DNA of 64,000 nucleotides, taken from assembly GCF_004770995.1 (NCBI RefSeq), contig NZ_RQHW01000047.1, positions 124,001-188,000 on the forward strand. Reading direction: 5' to 3'. This document shows, piece after piece, positions 1-9,587 of this stretch. Made by a program: the position numbers and the translations under genes. Positions within the stretch are counted from its first letter, which is position 1. Each line of letters begins with the position of its first letter. This DNA comes from Leptospira idonii. GTDB lineage: Bacteria > Spirochaetota > Leptospiria > Leptospirales > Leptospiraceae. The notes beneath the pieces are model-generated. The model had not been told where the DNA came from and ran no database searches. It was given only the letters and a program-made list of their open reading frames with translations.

Positions 1-1032
1 CATACACACTTCTTGGCCGGAAAGGATGTTCGCAAGTCCGATGAATTTGGAACGCATGAGAAGAGATCCCAGAAGATAGGTAAACCAGCTCACCTTATAT
101 AAAATCACCATCGGCTTTTCGAAATACAATCCTTCCAAAGTGGCTGTTCCGGAAGCGATGAGAAGAAGATCACTCGCATTCATAACTCTAAGAGATCCGT
201 CCCAAATATAATGGATTTGTATGTCCGGTACTTCTTTTTGAAGTTCTTCTATCTTCTTTTTGATATAAGATTCTTGTTTGGAATTGATGTTCGGAAGAAG
301 AAAAACCAGCTTTTTCTTTTTTTCGGACATATAACCGTGAAGAAGTTTTGCAGTTCCTAAAATGGGATCTAACAGTCGTTGGATTTCTCCCGTTCTGGAA
401 CCGGGAAGTAGCCCGATCACGAACCCTTCATCGAGCTCGGGCAAATGAGAGGGTAGTTGGGGTTCTTTTTTCATCTTTTCCGGAATTCTTTTGGAAATAG
501 GGTGACCTACGAATTTTGCGTTCACTTCGTACTCTTTATAGATTTCCTCTTCGAATCGGAAAAGAGTCAGCATAAGTGCGATGTTTTCCTTGATGAAAAA
601 AATTCTTTTGAATTTCCAAGCCCAAATTTGAGGGGATACGTAAAATACGGAAGGGATTCCTATCTTTTTTAATTCTTTCGCCAAGCGTAAGTTAAATCCT
701 GGATAGTCGATTAGGATTGCGAATTTTGTGTTTCTTCTTTTGGCTTCGTCTACGATGGAGAATAAAAGTTTTTTCAGATAACTGTATTTTTGGATCGCTT
801 CCGAAAAACCGATGACACTTAGTTTTTCCAAATCTTCCAAGGATTCGAAACCGTGAGCTGCCATGGACTCTCCCCCGATTCCGTAAAAGGAGAGTTCAGG
901 GCGTATATGTTTCAGTTCCCCTAAGAGGTCTCCCCCCAAAAGGTCTCCGGAATGTTCCCCCGTTAGAACCAGAACGGATTCTTCTTTATGCTGATTTGTT
1001 TTCGGGTTAACTGATTTTTTTTTGGCTACCAT
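1..1032 (-). CDS. lpxB: Lipid-A-disaccharide synthase LpxB (3' part outside window)
   Basis: Condenses UDP-2,3-diacylglucosamine with lipid X to form the lipid A disaccharide at the inner membrane. Translating the minus strand from the ATG at 1032-1030 gives an open frame of 344 codons to the window edge. The N-terminus has the family's GEHSGDLLGGDLL loop (usual form GEASGDxLG), then IDYPGFNLRLAK and the PQIWAW segment typical of LpxB, and later the LPGSRTGEI donor-site loop. The start overlaps the end of lpxI by 26 bases, so the two are almost certainly co-transcribed and perhaps translationally coupled. The C-terminal end lies left of position 1. Product assignment is secure from these motifs and from the lpxI neighbour. 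Confidence 0.93.
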   Translation of the reverse strand, partial: MVAKKKSVNPKTNQHKEESVLVLTGEHSGDLLGGDLLGELKHIRPELSFYGIGGESMAAHGFESLEDLEKLSVIGFSEAIQKYSYLKKLLFSIVDEAKRRNTKFAILIDYPGFNLRLAKELKKIGIPSVFYVSPQIWAWKFKRIFFIKENIALMLTLFRFEEEIYKEYEVNAKFVGHPISKRIPEKMKKEPQLPSHLPELDEGFVIGLLPGSRTGEIQRLLDPILGTAKLLHGYMSEKKKKLVFLLPNINSKQESYIKKKIEELQKEVPDIQIHYIWDGSLRVMNASDLLLIASGTATLEGLYFEKPMVILYKVSWFTYLLGSLLMRSKFIGLANILSGQEVCM

Positions 1033-1858
1033 TGAGTCCTTTCACACCGGAGGGTCCGTACACAGCAAAATGTAATTTGTTTTTTGTGGCATAGTCCACA
1101 ACTTCTTTCGGGTTTACGACCAAAGTTTCTCCTTCCCGAATGCATAAGGTTTTGCATCCGCTCGCTTTCATGATCTCCAAGGTGTGGACTCCTATCGTAG
1201 GAAGATCAAATCGTTCGTCTTGTTTCGATTTTGCGGACTTACAGACAACTGCGGAACCTTTCTTTTTCGTGTATTCTCCGCCTCGTTTGATGGTGACATC
1301 CGTTCCTTCTACAGCTTCCACTGCGATGATAGATTCGTCGCATACGACTACAAGTTGTCCTATGTCTAGATCCGCCATTTTTTCCGCATAACCCATTCCG
1401 AATTCGATGTCTTTGAGTTCCGATTTATCGAATTTTTTAGGAGTGTATCTTCCTTCCGGAAGAAGTAAGGACTGTAGGTATATTTTTTGGGAGATGACTT
1501 TTACTCCCATACTTTCGAATTCGTCTGCGATCGCTAGAAAGATAGGGTAGTCGTTTCGATTGATAGTTTTGGCAAGAATGGCGAGAGCTTTGAGATCGAA
1601 TTTGAGTCCTTGGAACAGAAGGTCTTTTCTTACCTTGCCTAACATCAAAATTCGATCCACCTTTTCCTTTTGGATGGTCTTTAGAATTTTTCCTACTTGG
1701 GTGATATGAACGGGAATGGTTCTATCTTCCTTTCCTCTTGGCGTAAAATCGGATTCTTTCAGTCCTAAAAAAAGAGGGTCTTCTCCCGCTTCCAAGGCTT
1801 CCGACATACCTATATGGGGCAGCTCACCTCCGCCCGCAATGATCGCTAATCTTCCCAT
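1007..1858 (-). CDS. lpxI: UDP-2,3-diacylglucosamine pyrophosphatase LpxI
   Basis: Hydrolyses UDP-2,3-diacylglucosamine to lipid X, the step immediately before LpxB; LpxI replaces LpxH in many bacteria. The 283-residue protein has the usual LpxI length, an N-terminal LAIIAGGGELP nucleotide-binding segment and the C-terminal DUF1009-type region including IGVHTLEIMKASGC and REGETLVV. It sits 16 bases after the fmdB-like gene and overlaps lpxB, so both lipid A steps are encoded back to back. The upstream ATG is the only sensible start. No LpxH is visible in this window, consistent with LpxI being the enzyme used here (inference). Confidence 0.92.
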   Translation of the reverse strand: MGRLAIIAGGGELPHIGMSEALEAGEDPLFLGLKESDFTPRGKEDRTIPVHITQVGKILKTIQKEKVDRILMLGKVRKDLLFQGLKFDLKALAILAKTINRNDYPIFLAIADEFESMGVKVISQKIYLQSLLLPEGRYTPKKFDKSELKDIEFGMGYAEKMADLDIGQLVVVCDESIIAVEAVEGTDVTIKRGGEYTKKKGSAVVCKSAKSKQDERFDLPTIGVHTLEIMKASGCKTLCIREGETLVVNPKEVVDYATKNKLHFAVYGPSGVKGLNGSQKKIS

Positions 1859-1874
1859 TTAAAATGAACTTGAA

Positions 1875-2174
1875 TTAGGTTTTTGAATCTGAAGAAGATT
1901 CTGTTTTCGGTGCAGCAGTCGATTCAGAGTTAGGCGAAGTGCTTGTGGAAGTGACTGAGGGAGAACTTGAATTCGACTTACCAGAATCTTTTTTGTAATC
2001 GGTTACGTAAAATCCGGATCCTTTGAAGATGATTCCCGCAGTTCCAGTGATCATTCTTTCTGCGCTTCCTTCCGTTCCACATAAGATGCATTTTGTGATC
2101 GGATCGTCTTTCATAGACTGAACATATTCGAATTGTTTTCCGCAGCTTTTACAGTTGTAATCGTAAGTTGCCAT
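1875..2174 (-). CDS. FmdB-type zinc ribbon protein
   Basis: Small 99-residue protein starting MATYDYNCKSCGKQFEY, the hallmark of the FmdB/CxxC_CxxC_SSSS family. Four cysteines at residues 8, 11, 29 and 32 form a probable zinc ribbon. Residues 37-62 contain the glycine-rich GIIFKGSGFYVTDY end of the domain. The tail from about residue 64 is low-complexity Ser/Thr/Ala-rich, presumably disordered. FmdB itself was described as a regulator of formamidase, but the family's general role is unknown. It lies 24 bases after the SH3 protein gene and 16 bases before lpxI within the co-oriented run. Family call is firm, function is not. Confidence 0.85.
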   Translation of the reverse strand: MATYDYNCKSCGKQFEYVQSMKDDPITKCILCGTEGSAERMITGTAGIIFKGSGFYVTDYKKDSGKSNSSSPSVTSTSTSPNSESTAAPKTESSSDSKT

Positions 2175-2198
2175 ATAACTATAACTTCCTTCAAAAAA

Positions 2199-3650
2199 TT
2201 AATGAGTGCCGGTTCTAATTTCGAAAAGCAACGCTCTTTCGCGGTTGGGAGAAAGCGCCAAAGGAAGGCAAATTTGCCAGGAGTATTTTCCCGACTGTAG
2301 AGTTTGAGGATCCAGAGATTCCGAAGAAAGAGAGGAAAGTAGATTCGCATTTCTTTTCCAAAGGCTTCCTGTCAGTTTATCTCCCTGTTTCGATCCGATC
2401 TTTAAAGTGAAATTTTCCTTCCCTCTGTCAGCTTCCAGAATGTATCGATTTCTGTTTACCAAAATTGATTCCAAATCCGTATCGATCCGGTATGCCAGAT
2501 GAGCGCTTCCCGCATAATCCAAATAGATTTCCATAAGAGGGGTTGGAGTTTTTTTCGAATTCGATCTTTCGAAAGAGAAATCAAAATAATTGATTTCTCC
2601 TGTCAGCTTTTTGCAGATTCTTTCATATCGATTGTCTGAAGAAGATGGAATGGGAAAGCCTGGTACACCCGATCTGACGACTCTTTCTCTGGAGATGTAT
2701 TTGCCGAAAAAAGTAGGGGGGATGGATTCTCCCGTCCAAGCTTCGAAATCGATTTTGGTTTCCGACTCGGATGATTTCCATCTGGAAGAAAAGGTTTCCA
2801 AGAGCTTAGAATCCGGTTCCGATTTTTGGAGAAAGCCGGAAAAGATCCAGGCGGATCTTCCGATCACTGGAAAATAACACCAAGTCCAGTGGCCGGATCT
2901 ACCTGCCAATGTTTCTTCCGCATTGTCTTTTTCAAAACAGAAGGTTTGTTCGGGAGAACTGATTTTTCCCACTTCTTTGTTTTCTTTTCCCGGACCGCTT
3001 CTTAGATTTACATTCGTTCCTTGGATCGAAAACAAATGATCGTAAAACGAAGAGTTTGCGGAGGAGCTGAGATAATGAAGTGTTTCCAAAAGGAAATTAC
3101 CTTCGATCTCTCCGAAAGTATCCAAAGGGTATTTCAGAATGTTTGCCAATGCGGAGCTGAAGGAATCTTCCATCCCTCTCGGGTCTTCCACAATCAAAAG
3201 CAGAAGAAAATAGGCCGCTTTGTTTTTGGGGATGGGTTTGGAAAAAGAGGAAAGTTTTGTGACGATGGATTGTTTGTAAGCTAACCCATGTTTCCTGAGC
3301 AATGGGAGATAAGGATCTTTGAGATGAACATAATCTCCTCGTTCCGTATTCCAGATCTCTTTTTGGATTTCAGGGAATGTTTCTAAGAATCGAAGAGTTT
3401 CTTCTCCCGTTTTTCTATCGTTTGCCTTTTTTTCCAGATGGGAAACGGATTGAGAAAGAAGGGATAATACTACTTCCGAATCTACGAAGGATTGTCCTCT
3501 GTAGAGTTCTAAAACTTTTTCGTATCTTTGTTCGGTGAAGTAGGAGTAGGCTTTGTCTTCTTTGTCTCTAAAATCTACCAGTAAATAGACAAGGAGAGAG
3601 ACGGATAAGAAGATTATACCTATCGCAAAAAAAACACGGGACCTGATCAA
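2199..3650 (-). CDS. Membrane-anchored protein with bacterial SH3 domain
   Basis: Unrecognised 483-residue protein. Residues 5-25 form one hydrophobic segment (FFAIGIIFLSVSLLVYLLV) with little charge, so it is probably anchored in the inner membrane or exported. A bacterial SH3-like domain begins near residue 210 with the characteristic GTNVNLRSGPG, a fold that in other proteins often binds peptidoglycan or peptides. The remaining parts show no motif I can name. It starts 19 bases downstream of the tolC-like gene's stop and precedes the fmdB-like gene, so it is probably part of the same transcript. A separate lipoprotein at 16190-17938 has a related SH3-like segment. Confidence 0.75.
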   Translation of the reverse strand: MIRSRVFFAIGIIFLSVSLLVYLLVDFRDKEDKAYSYFTEQRYEKVLELYRGQSFVDSEVVLSLLSQSVSHLEKKANDRKTGEETLRFLETFPEIQKEIWNTERGDYVHLKDPYLPLLRKHGLAYKQSIVTKLSSFSKPIPKNKAAYFLLLLIVEDPRGMEDSFSSALANILKYPLDTFGEIEGNFLLETLHYLSSSANSSFYDHLFSIQGTNVNLRSGPGKENKEVGKISSPEQTFCFEKDNAEETLAGRSGHWTWCYFPVIGRSAWIFSGFLQKSEPDSKLLETFSSRWKSSESETKIDFEAWTGESIPPTFFGKYISRERVVRSGVPGFPIPSSSDNRYERICKKLTGEINYFDFSFERSNSKKTPTPLMEIYLDYAGSAHLAYRIDTDLESILVNRNRYILEADRGKENFTLKIGSKQGDKLTGSLWKRNANLLSSLSSESLDPQTLQSGKYSWQICLPLALSPNRERALLFEIRTGTH

Positions 3651-3669
3651 TACTCAAATCCCTCTGTAT

Positions 3670-5214
3670 TTATTTTTGAAAGTCTTCTGGAAGAAGTTGG
3701 GAACGATCGATTCCGTATTCTTCAAATAAAGCGTTTTTCGCAACATAGTAACGGTGCAAATTGATGTTGTAGTCTACTTTCGCACGAACAAGAGCAAGTT
3801 GATCTTGCACCAAAGTATCCAAAGCAGTTTTCACTGTCAGAGCGTTGAATCTTCCTTGTTGGAAAGATCTAAGAACTCCGTTGTAATATTTTTTGGCTTC
3901 GTCTTCCGTTTTTTTGGCATTTTCCATCACTTTGTAAGATGCCTTTAATACGTCGATTCTGGTGCGAACATCGTCTGCTACGGATTTAGTAAGATCGTCT
4001 TCTTCCAAGTTCACTTGGCGTTTTTGGATTTCAGCGTCTCTGAGTCCAGCTTTGACTCCCGTATCTGCGATCGGGTAGCTCATTTCTACGGAACCTTGCA
4101 TAACAGGGAAAGTTCCTGCGAACACTCCGCCTTTGCTTCCGGAGAATCCGTTATTAGGATATGCTATATTTTGGGATTGGTATCCGTAAGTTCCCGCTAC
4201 TTTCAAACTAGGAAGAGCGTCATTTTTAGCATTCTTTAAGGAAAGTTCTGCGTTGTCCTTTTTTCTTTGGATGCTTCTGAAGTCGGCACGGTGTGCGTAT
4301 GCATAAGCGATGTCTTTATTATAATCCAAATCTTTAGGAAGTTCTTCCGAAAGAGGAGTTGTTTTTGAAAACTGAGTCGTATCCGCCAAATTCAAAGAAC
4401 GGATGAGTTTTCTTTTGGCTTCTTCTCTTTCCGCAATGGCTTGCGCCATTTGTCCTTCCACTTGCGCCATAAGAGCGTTCCATTGGTTGACTTCGAAAGA
4501 TTCGGAAAGACCTAATCCTTGTTTGCGGATAGTAAGATCTCTCACATTTTTCGTATTTTTATGAAGTTGTTCGAAGGTAAGATAACCTGAATCTTTGACA
4601 GTGAAATTCCAATAGTCTACAAGTGCATCGACTACTTTCGCAGCCACTTGTTCTTCCATCTGATCTTTTAGGATTTCAGATTGGTTTTCCAACATCTTTT
4701 CCATGTTTCTGTCTTTGTAACCGAATGCATTTTTCAAAAGATCTTGAGAAATGGTTACGGACAAAGAGTCGGTAAATAGGGGAGGAATTCCCAAAGCGCC
4801 GAAACCGGCAGGTGTTTTAGAAGCATCTTCAAATGCGTTCGAGTCGAAACGGGTTTGTTTCGCTTCTACTTTGAAGTAAGTTCCTGTAGTGAACAGTTTA
4901 TCGAAACCGGCACTGTAGTTATTGGTTTGGGTTTTAGTTCCCGTGAAGATGTTGTTTTGGTTGAAAGGAAATTTGTTCTGGTTGATGTCCGCATTTGCGA
5001 GAGCTCTCCAAGAATATTTTCCTTCGTATTTCATTAATTCTGTGTCGGCTTTGGCAAGTTCTAGTCTTGCTCGCATCACCTCACGATTGTTATCAATCGC
5101 ATAACGAACCGCCTCTTTGAGGCTGAGTTCGAAGGGTTTGTCCGATTCTAAAGCCAGAAGGGCATAAGAAGAGAGAGTCAGAATGGCCAATGAAAGTAGT
5201 GAACGACGTTCCAT
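3670..5214 (-). CDS. TolC-family outer membrane efflux protein
   Basis: 514-residue protein beginning with a signal peptide (hydrophobic residues 5-21, SLLSLAILTLSSYALLALES). It then has the TolC/OEP pattern: FELSLKEAVRYAIDNNREVMRARLEL, long Ala/Lys/Glu-rich helices and a second similar helical repeat around residues 300-490 (ALPSLKVAGTYGYQ). Such proteins form trimeric outer-membrane channels for RND or ABC exporters, or type I secretion. No inner-membrane pump or adaptor gene is adjacent. The gene lies 38 bases after sucD in the same direction, so it may share the suc transcript. The substrate cannot be told from the sequence. Confidence 0.88.
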   Translation of the reverse strand: MERRSLLSLAILTLSSYALLALESDKPFELSLKEAVRYAIDNNREVMRARLELAKADTELMKYEGKYSWRALANADINQNKFPFNQNNIFTGTKTQTNNYSAGFDKLFTTGTYFKVEAKQTRFDSNAFEDASKTPAGFGALGIPPLFTDSLSVTISQDLLKNAFGYKDRNMEKMLENQSEILKDQMEEQVAAKVVDALVDYWNFTVKDSGYLTFEQLHKNTKNVRDLTIRKQGLGLSESFEVNQWNALMAQVEGQMAQAIAEREEAKRKLIRSLNLADTTQFSKTTPLSEELPKDLDYNKDIAYAYAHRADFRSIQRKKDNAELSLKNAKNDALPSLKVAGTYGYQSQNIAYPNNGFSGSKGGVFAGTFPVMQGSVEMSYPIADTGVKAGLRDAEIQKRQVNLEEDDLTKSVADDVRTRIDVLKASYKVMENAKKTEDEAKKYYNGVLRSFQQGRFNALTVKTALDTLVQDQLALVRAKVDYNINLHRYYVAKNALFEEYGIDRSQLLPEDFQK

Positions 5215-5252
5215 ATTTACTAATTTGACTCCCTCCCTTAAAAAATCTCTCT

Positions 5253-6143
5253 TTATTTTCCTAGAGCTGCCTTCATTTTTTCGCCCACTTCACCGATATG
5301 AGCGCAGATGCTGACTCCAGCGTCTTTCATTGCGGCGATTTTGGAAGTGGCAGTTCCCATTCCTCCGGAAATGATCGCACCTGCGTGCCCCATTCTTTTG
5401 CCAGGAGGTGCCGTTTGGCCTGCGATAAAACCGACTACCGGCTTTTTCACGTGAGCTTTGATGTAAGCGGCGGCTTCTTCTTCCGAAGTTCCCCCGATTT
5501 CACCGATCATCACGATTCCTTCTGTGTCCGGATCTTCATTGAGAAGACGAACTGCTTCGGTATGGTTCATACCGGGAACCGGATCCCCTCCGATTCCGAT
5601 ACAAGTGGACTGACCTAGACCTGCGGCAGTCAAAGCTGCAACGGATTCGTAAGTAAGAGTTCCGGAACGAGATACGATTCCGATTTTACCTGGGTTGTGG
5701 ATGAAACCTGGCATAATTCCCATTTTTACTTTATGAAGAGGATTGATCACACCTGGACAGTTTGGTCCTACTAGTTTTGTCTTAGAATTTCTAAGAACAC
5801 TGTAGACTTTCAACATGTCGTGGGTAGGGATTCCTTCTGTGATACATACCACAAGAGGGATCTCAGCGAAGATTCCTTCTAAGATGGCATCCGCAGCGAA
5901 TGGAGGCGGAACGAAGATGATGGCTGCATTGGCGCCGTCTTCTTTCATCGCATCTTTGATGGTATTGCGTACAGGAACGGTTTTACCTGTTTCGGAAGTC
6001 CAAGTTTGTCCTCCCTTTCCAGGAGTTACACCTGCCACGACTTTTGTGCCGTATTCCAACATTTGAGTCGCATGGAAAGTTCCTTCCTTCCCAGTGATCC
6101 CTTGGACTACTACTTTTGTATTAGCATCTACTAAAACAGTCAT
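5253..6143 (-). CDS. sucD: Succinyl-CoA ligase alpha subunit
   Basis: Forms the alpha subunit of succinyl-CoA synthetase, interconverting succinyl-CoA and succinate with nucleotide phosphorylation in the TCA cycle. The 296-residue length is standard. Visible are the CoA-binding Rossmann start [14 protein letters not shown], the [10 protein letters not shown] segment, RSGTLTYE, and the C-terminal [10 protein letters not shown] containing the histidine that is phosphorylated during catalysis. The start is preceded by a GGGAG ribosome-binding site, 9 bases downstream of the sucC stop. Assignment is certain. Confidence 0.97.
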   Translation of the reverse strand: MTVLVDANTKVVVQGITGKEGTFHATQMLEYGTKVVAGVTPGKGGQTWTSETGKTVPVRNTIKDAMKEDGANAAIIFVPPPFAADAILEGIFAEIPLVVCITEGIPTHDMLKVYSVLRNSKTKLVGPNCPGVINPLHKVKMGIMPGFIHNPGKIGIVSRSGTLTYESVAALTAAGLGQSTCIGIGGDPVPGMNHTEAVRLLNEDPDTEGIVMIGEIGGTSEEEAAAYIKAHVKKPVVGFIAGQTAPPGKRMGHAGAIISGGMGTATSKIAAMKDAGVSICAHIGEVGEKMKAALGK

Positions 6144-6152
6144 ATCTTCTCC

Positions 6153-7322
6153 CTACTTTTTAATGAGCGCGACGATTTTGTCGGCTGCATCACGAAGTCC
6201 TTCGACTCCTACGATATTGAGTCCTGATTCGTTCAGGATTTTTTTACCTTCTTCCGCATTGGTTCCTTTCAATCGAACTACAACGGGAACACTGATGTTT
6301 ACTTTTTTGGCAGCTTCGATCACACCCATTGCTACGCGATCGCAACGAACGATTCCACCGAAGACATTTACGAAGATACCTTTTACGTTCGGATCGGAAA
6401 GGATCAAACGGAAACCGTTTTCAACTGTTACAGGATTCGCTCCGCCTCCCACATCGAGGAAGTTAGCCGGTTCTGCACCTGCTAGTTTTACGATGTCCAT
6501 AGTAGCCATCGCAAGTCCCGCTCCGTTTACCATACAACCGATGTTACCATCCAGTTTTACGTAGTTTAGGTTGAACTCTTTCGCTTGTACTTCGTAAGGA
6601 TCTTCTTCCGTTACGTCACGGAAAGCTTCGTTGTCGGTATGTCTGTAAAGAGCGTTCTCATCCAAGTCCATCTTACAGTCACCTGCGATGATTTCGTTTT
6701 GTTTGGTGAGAATGAGTGGGTTGATTTCAAGAAGAGCGCAGTCTTCTTTGATATAAGCGTTGTAAATTGCACTCACAAGGCTTGTAAAAGATTTTTGTGC
6801 TTCCGCAGGAATCCCCAATGCGAATGCCAATTCTCTGATTTGAGAACCTTGCACTCCGATGCCCGGATCGATTTGGATTTTGATGATTTTTTCGGGATGA
6901 GTTTCCGCTACTTCTTCAATCTCCATACCACCTTCCGTAGATGCCATAATGATTGTTTTGCGGTAAGCTCTGTCCAAAAGAATGGAAAGATAATATTCCT
7001 TTGCGATTTCAACACCTTGTTCGAGGTAAACTTTTAAAACTTTTTTACCTTCAGGCCCTGTTTGAGGAGTGATGAGTTGCATACCTAGGATTTTATCGAT
7101 TGCAGCTTTTGCATCTTCCTTGGTTTTTGTAACCTTTACTCCTCCTCCTTTCCCTCGCCCTCCGGCATGGATCTGAGCTTTCACCACTACTACTGGTGAT
7201 TTTTGAACGACTTCGTTATATGCTTTTTCCCAATCGTTTGCGTTATCGATTACTTTTCCGAAGGGGGTGTTGGCATTGTGTCTACGTAGGATTTCTTTGG
7301 CCTGGTATTCGTGGACTTTCAT
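6153..7322 (-). CDS. sucC: Succinyl-CoA ligase beta subunit
   Basis: Beta subunit of succinyl-CoA synthetase, holding the ATP-grasp nucleotide site. The 389-residue protein starts [15 protein letters not shown], has [15 protein letters not shown] near residue 50 (the conserved glycine-rich grasp loop), [24 protein letters not shown] and [10 protein letters not shown], all standard SucC signatures. The ATG follows AAGGAAATCC, a good ribosome-binding site. It is the first gene of the minus-strand run sucC-sucD-tolC-like-SH3-fmdB-lpxI-lpxB. A candidate promoter lies about 55-85 bases upstream. Confidence 0.97.
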   Translation of the reverse strand: MKVHEYQAKEILRRHNANTPFGKVIDNANDWEKAYNEVVQKSPVVVVKAQIHAGGRGKGGGVKVTKTKEDAKAAIDKILGMQLITPQTGPEGKKVLKVYLEQGVEIAKEYYLSILLDRAYRKTIIMASTEGGMEIEEVAETHPEKIIKIQIDPGIGVQGSQIRELAFALGIPAEAQKSFTSLVSAIYNAYIKEDCALLEINPLILTKQNEIIAGDCKMDLDENALYRHTDNEAFRDVTEEDPYEVQAKEFNLNYVKLDGNIGCMVNGAGLAMATMDIVKLAGAEPANFLDVGGGANPVTVENGFRLILSDPNVKGIFVNVFGGIVRCDRVAMGVIEAAKKVNISVPVVVRLKGTNAEEGKKILNESGLNIVGVEGLRDAADKIVALIKK

Positions 7323-7377
7323 GGATTTCCTTGTCTCATTGGTGGAATCTAGCGGTTAATTGCTAGGTAACTTGGTT

Positions 7378-7406
7378 AAAAGTCGAATCTGAGGGCAGAT
7401 TGTCAA
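7378..7406 (-). promoter_or_regulatory. Candidate promoter for sucC
   Basis: On the minus strand a perfect TTGACA (-35, bases 7406-7401) lies 17 bases before ACTTTT (7383-7378), a poor -10; with an 18-base spacer the hexamer is CTTTTA. The distance to the sucC start, about 55 bases, is reasonable. Support is mainly the perfect -35 and its position at the head of the co-oriented run. Confidence 0.35.
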
Positions 7407-7476
7407 GGCAGAAGCTAGGAGATTTTCGGGGATTGTTTTGTTGTCAAAAGGAGACATTTCTGGAAAGTCTTTAAGA

Positions 7477-8298
7477 ATGAAGTTCCTATTATTCAGTTTT
7501 TTCAGTTTGATTCTGTTCACTACAAATGTATCTGCCGAAGAAAAGCCGTCTTTGGTGTGGGATAATCTTTTGATTTCCTATGAAGATAAAGAAAAGAAGA
7601 TCATTGTATTTCGTCCCAAAAAATCGAAACAATCTGTGTTTAAAATCGACCATTCCGAAATCGGCTCTTCAGGAGAAATAGGATTATATAAATCGAAGTT
7701 TGGGAATTTATTTTATAATTACTATCATTCGGGAGGAGAGAGCGGAGGAAGTTATCAATTGGATCTTTATGATCATAACGGAAGATCCGTAAAACGAATC
7801 GTATCCTTGGAAGCGAGTGGTCGGGGGAAAATAGAAATCATTCATCTTCATCCTTATTGGAAAGAAGAGATGATGAGGTTCAACGAACTATTTTACGGAA
7901 GAGAAGATTGGTCTTTCGAACCTTTATATCAAACGGGATTCGGCGAAATTGTGTTTCCTGAGTTTTTCATCTTGGATAAAAACATAAAAGGTAAGTATGA
8001 ATTGGCGAATGTTAGTTTTAAAAAACAAAATCGGTTTCTTTTACAGCCTTACTTTGAGTCTGCGGAAAAAAAGATTGATTCTATTTTTGGTTCTTCAGCA
8101 AAACAAACAGATACCGCTAAAAACGATCCGAATCTTGCGGGAGTTCTACAGTATTATTTATATAAATCCAAGTTGGGAGAGGAAAAGGATGCTCTTTCTA
8201 AATTAGAAAAATATAAAATTCAAATCAATTACCAAGGAAAACGAATCCCTCTTCTCAGTTTTTTGAAAGAAAAAAGGGAAGAAATATTGAAACGTTGA
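7477..8298 (+). CDS. Exported protein of unknown function
   Basis: Not recognised. I chose the ATG at 7477 rather than the upstream in-frame TTG at 7438, because it yields a clean signal peptide: MKFLLFSFFSLILFTTNVSA followed by EE, with GGAAAG about 10 bases upstream. The mature 250-odd residues are rich in Lys, Glu, Tyr and Phe and contain no cysteine after the signal, so it is probably a periplasmic or secreted soluble protein rather than a lipoprotein. It ends 2 bases before the convergent beta-propeller gene and is transcribed away from sucC. Function is unknown. Confidence 0.7.
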   Translation: MKFLLFSFFSLILFTTNVSAEEKPSLVWDNLLISYEDKEKKIIVFRPKKSKQSVFKIDHSEIGSSGEIGLYKSKFGNLFYNYYHSGGESGGSYQLDLYDHNGRSVKRIVSLEASGRGKIEIIHLHPYWKEEMMRFNELFYGREDWSFEPLYQTGFGEIVFPEFFILDKNIKGKYELANVSFKKQNRFLLQPYFESAEKKIDSIFGSSAKQTDTAKNDPNLAGVLQYYLYKSKLGEEKDALSKLEKYKIQINYQGKRIPLLSFLKEKREEILKR

Positions 8299-8300
8299 TT

Positions 8301-9587
8301 TTACATTTTGTTCCAATAATAAGAGAGTCGGATGGGATCGCAGAAGCTACCCACAGATTTGGTGTCGATATAGTAATAGTTGTCTTGAAGGTGGGGAGCT
8401 AAATAAATTTTTCCGTCTGGAGAAAGGGCTCCTCCTCGGAAGCTCGTTGTACCCGGATTGGCACCGAAAGTAGAAACGGAATCGTTCGCAGTGTCTATGG
8501 AGTAGAAACTGGTTTCATTGTAGGGAACTAAGTAAATTTTTCCATTGGGAGCAAGAACACTTCCGTTGAATTTCCCTGCGGGAGAGCCGGGAAGTGTTGG
8601 ACCGAATGTGTTCGTGGAATTATCTTCCGTATTGATATAGCGGAAGTCCGTGCTGTTAAAAGGAACTAGATAAATTTTCCCATTCGGAGCAAGAATGCCT
8701 CCGATGTATTTATCGGATCCAGGAATGTTTGTATTGATCGTATGAATGGTATCGTCTTTTGTATCTATATATTGAATATAGTTACTGCCAAACGGAGTCA
8801 TATATATGTTCCCGTTGGGAGCGAGTATTCCCGATCCAAAACCTCCTGCAAGGACTGTAGGGATCCTTCCCACAGTATTGTCACTTAAGTTCAAATAACG
8901 CACATAAGATTCACTTCCCGGAATGTAATACACCTTTCCATTAGGTGCAACTACAGAATTGCTATAGGCTTGGAGACCTAAACTCAAATTGGTATCTGTT
9001 CCATAGTTTTCCAAAACATTATTGTTTGTATTCAGTGCCACAAAGTCTCCCTCTTGGTGAGGGGCGCGGTAAATTTTACCTCCTGGGCCGAGTGCGCCAC
9101 TGATAGACGCAACATAAGCTTGTGCGGTTCCCACTGTAGAAGGGGTTTGTGTTGCCAGGTCGATTTGTTGAATTCGGATCCCTGCGTATGGCATCAGATA
9201 AATTTTTCCATTCGGTGCCGCAACCGCTCCCTGAAATGCTTCCGTAGAATTTCCTCCGTTGACGACTGTGACTGTAGGACCGAAAGTGGAAATCGTTTCC
9301 GAAGCACTGCTTCCTTTGGCAAACTGACGATTCATTTCTTCTTTCACTATTGCCCAGTTAGATGGATCTGCGATCTTCTCGTAATTCATATCACAGGCAT
9401 TCGTTGTTGACGCCGATTTTGAAATCTGAAAGTTACAGAGTGTACTAGAGTCGTCCAATGCCATTCTCAAAAACATTATATTGAAAAAATCTTTCTGCCT
9501 AGTGTCGCAAACATTGGAAGTGTGTAGGGGGTTACAGTTTTGATTGAGAGAGGCGAATAGAGTTAGAAAAAGAAAATAACGTATCAT
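8301..9587 (-). CDS. Seven-repeat beta-propeller lipoprotein
   Basis: 428-residue putative lipoprotein: hydrophobic start MIRYFLFLTLFASLNQNC with Cys18 as possible lipid site (relaxed spirochaete lipobox), preceded by an AAAAAGG ribosome-binding site. From residue 118 to 400 the motif (A/S)PNGKIYxxP occurs seven times, with GKIY-like cores near residues 127, 170, 217, 259, 303, 349 and 392, i.e. every 42-47 residues. Each is followed by a YIDT or similar strand, as in NHL/SMP-30-like propellers. Seven repeats suggest a closed seven-bladed propeller. Residues 25-52 (CD...N..FLRMAL.D...LC) resemble the start of the DUF1566 lipoprotein encoded next door at 9860-11296. Ligand unknown; cell-surface or periplasmic location inferred. 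Confidence 0.78.
   Translation of the reverse strand: MIRYFLFLTLFASLNQNCNPLHTSNVCDTRQKDFFNIMFLRMALDDSSTLCNFQISKSASTTNACDMNYEKIADPSNWAIVKEEMNRQFAKGSSASETISTFGPTVTVVNGGNSTEAFQGAVAAPNGKIYLMPYAGIRIQQIDLATQTPSTVGTAQAYVASISGALGPGGKIYRAPHQEGDFVALNTNNNVLENYGTDTNLSLGLQAYSNSVVAPNGKVYYIPGSESYVRYLNLSDNTVGRIPTVLAGGFGSGILAPNGNIYMTPFGSNYIQYIDTKDDTIHTINTNIPGSDKYIGGILAPNGKIYLVPFNSTDFRYINTEDNSTNTFGPTLPGSPAGKFNGSVLAPNGKIYLVPYNETSFYSIDTANDSVSTFGANPGTTSFRGGALSPDGKIYLAPHLQDNYYYIDTKSVGSFCDPIRLSYYWNKM

Noticed and set aside
457..672. Plus-strand open frame of 71 codons
   Set aside because: It is antisense to lpxB and has no ribosome-binding site.
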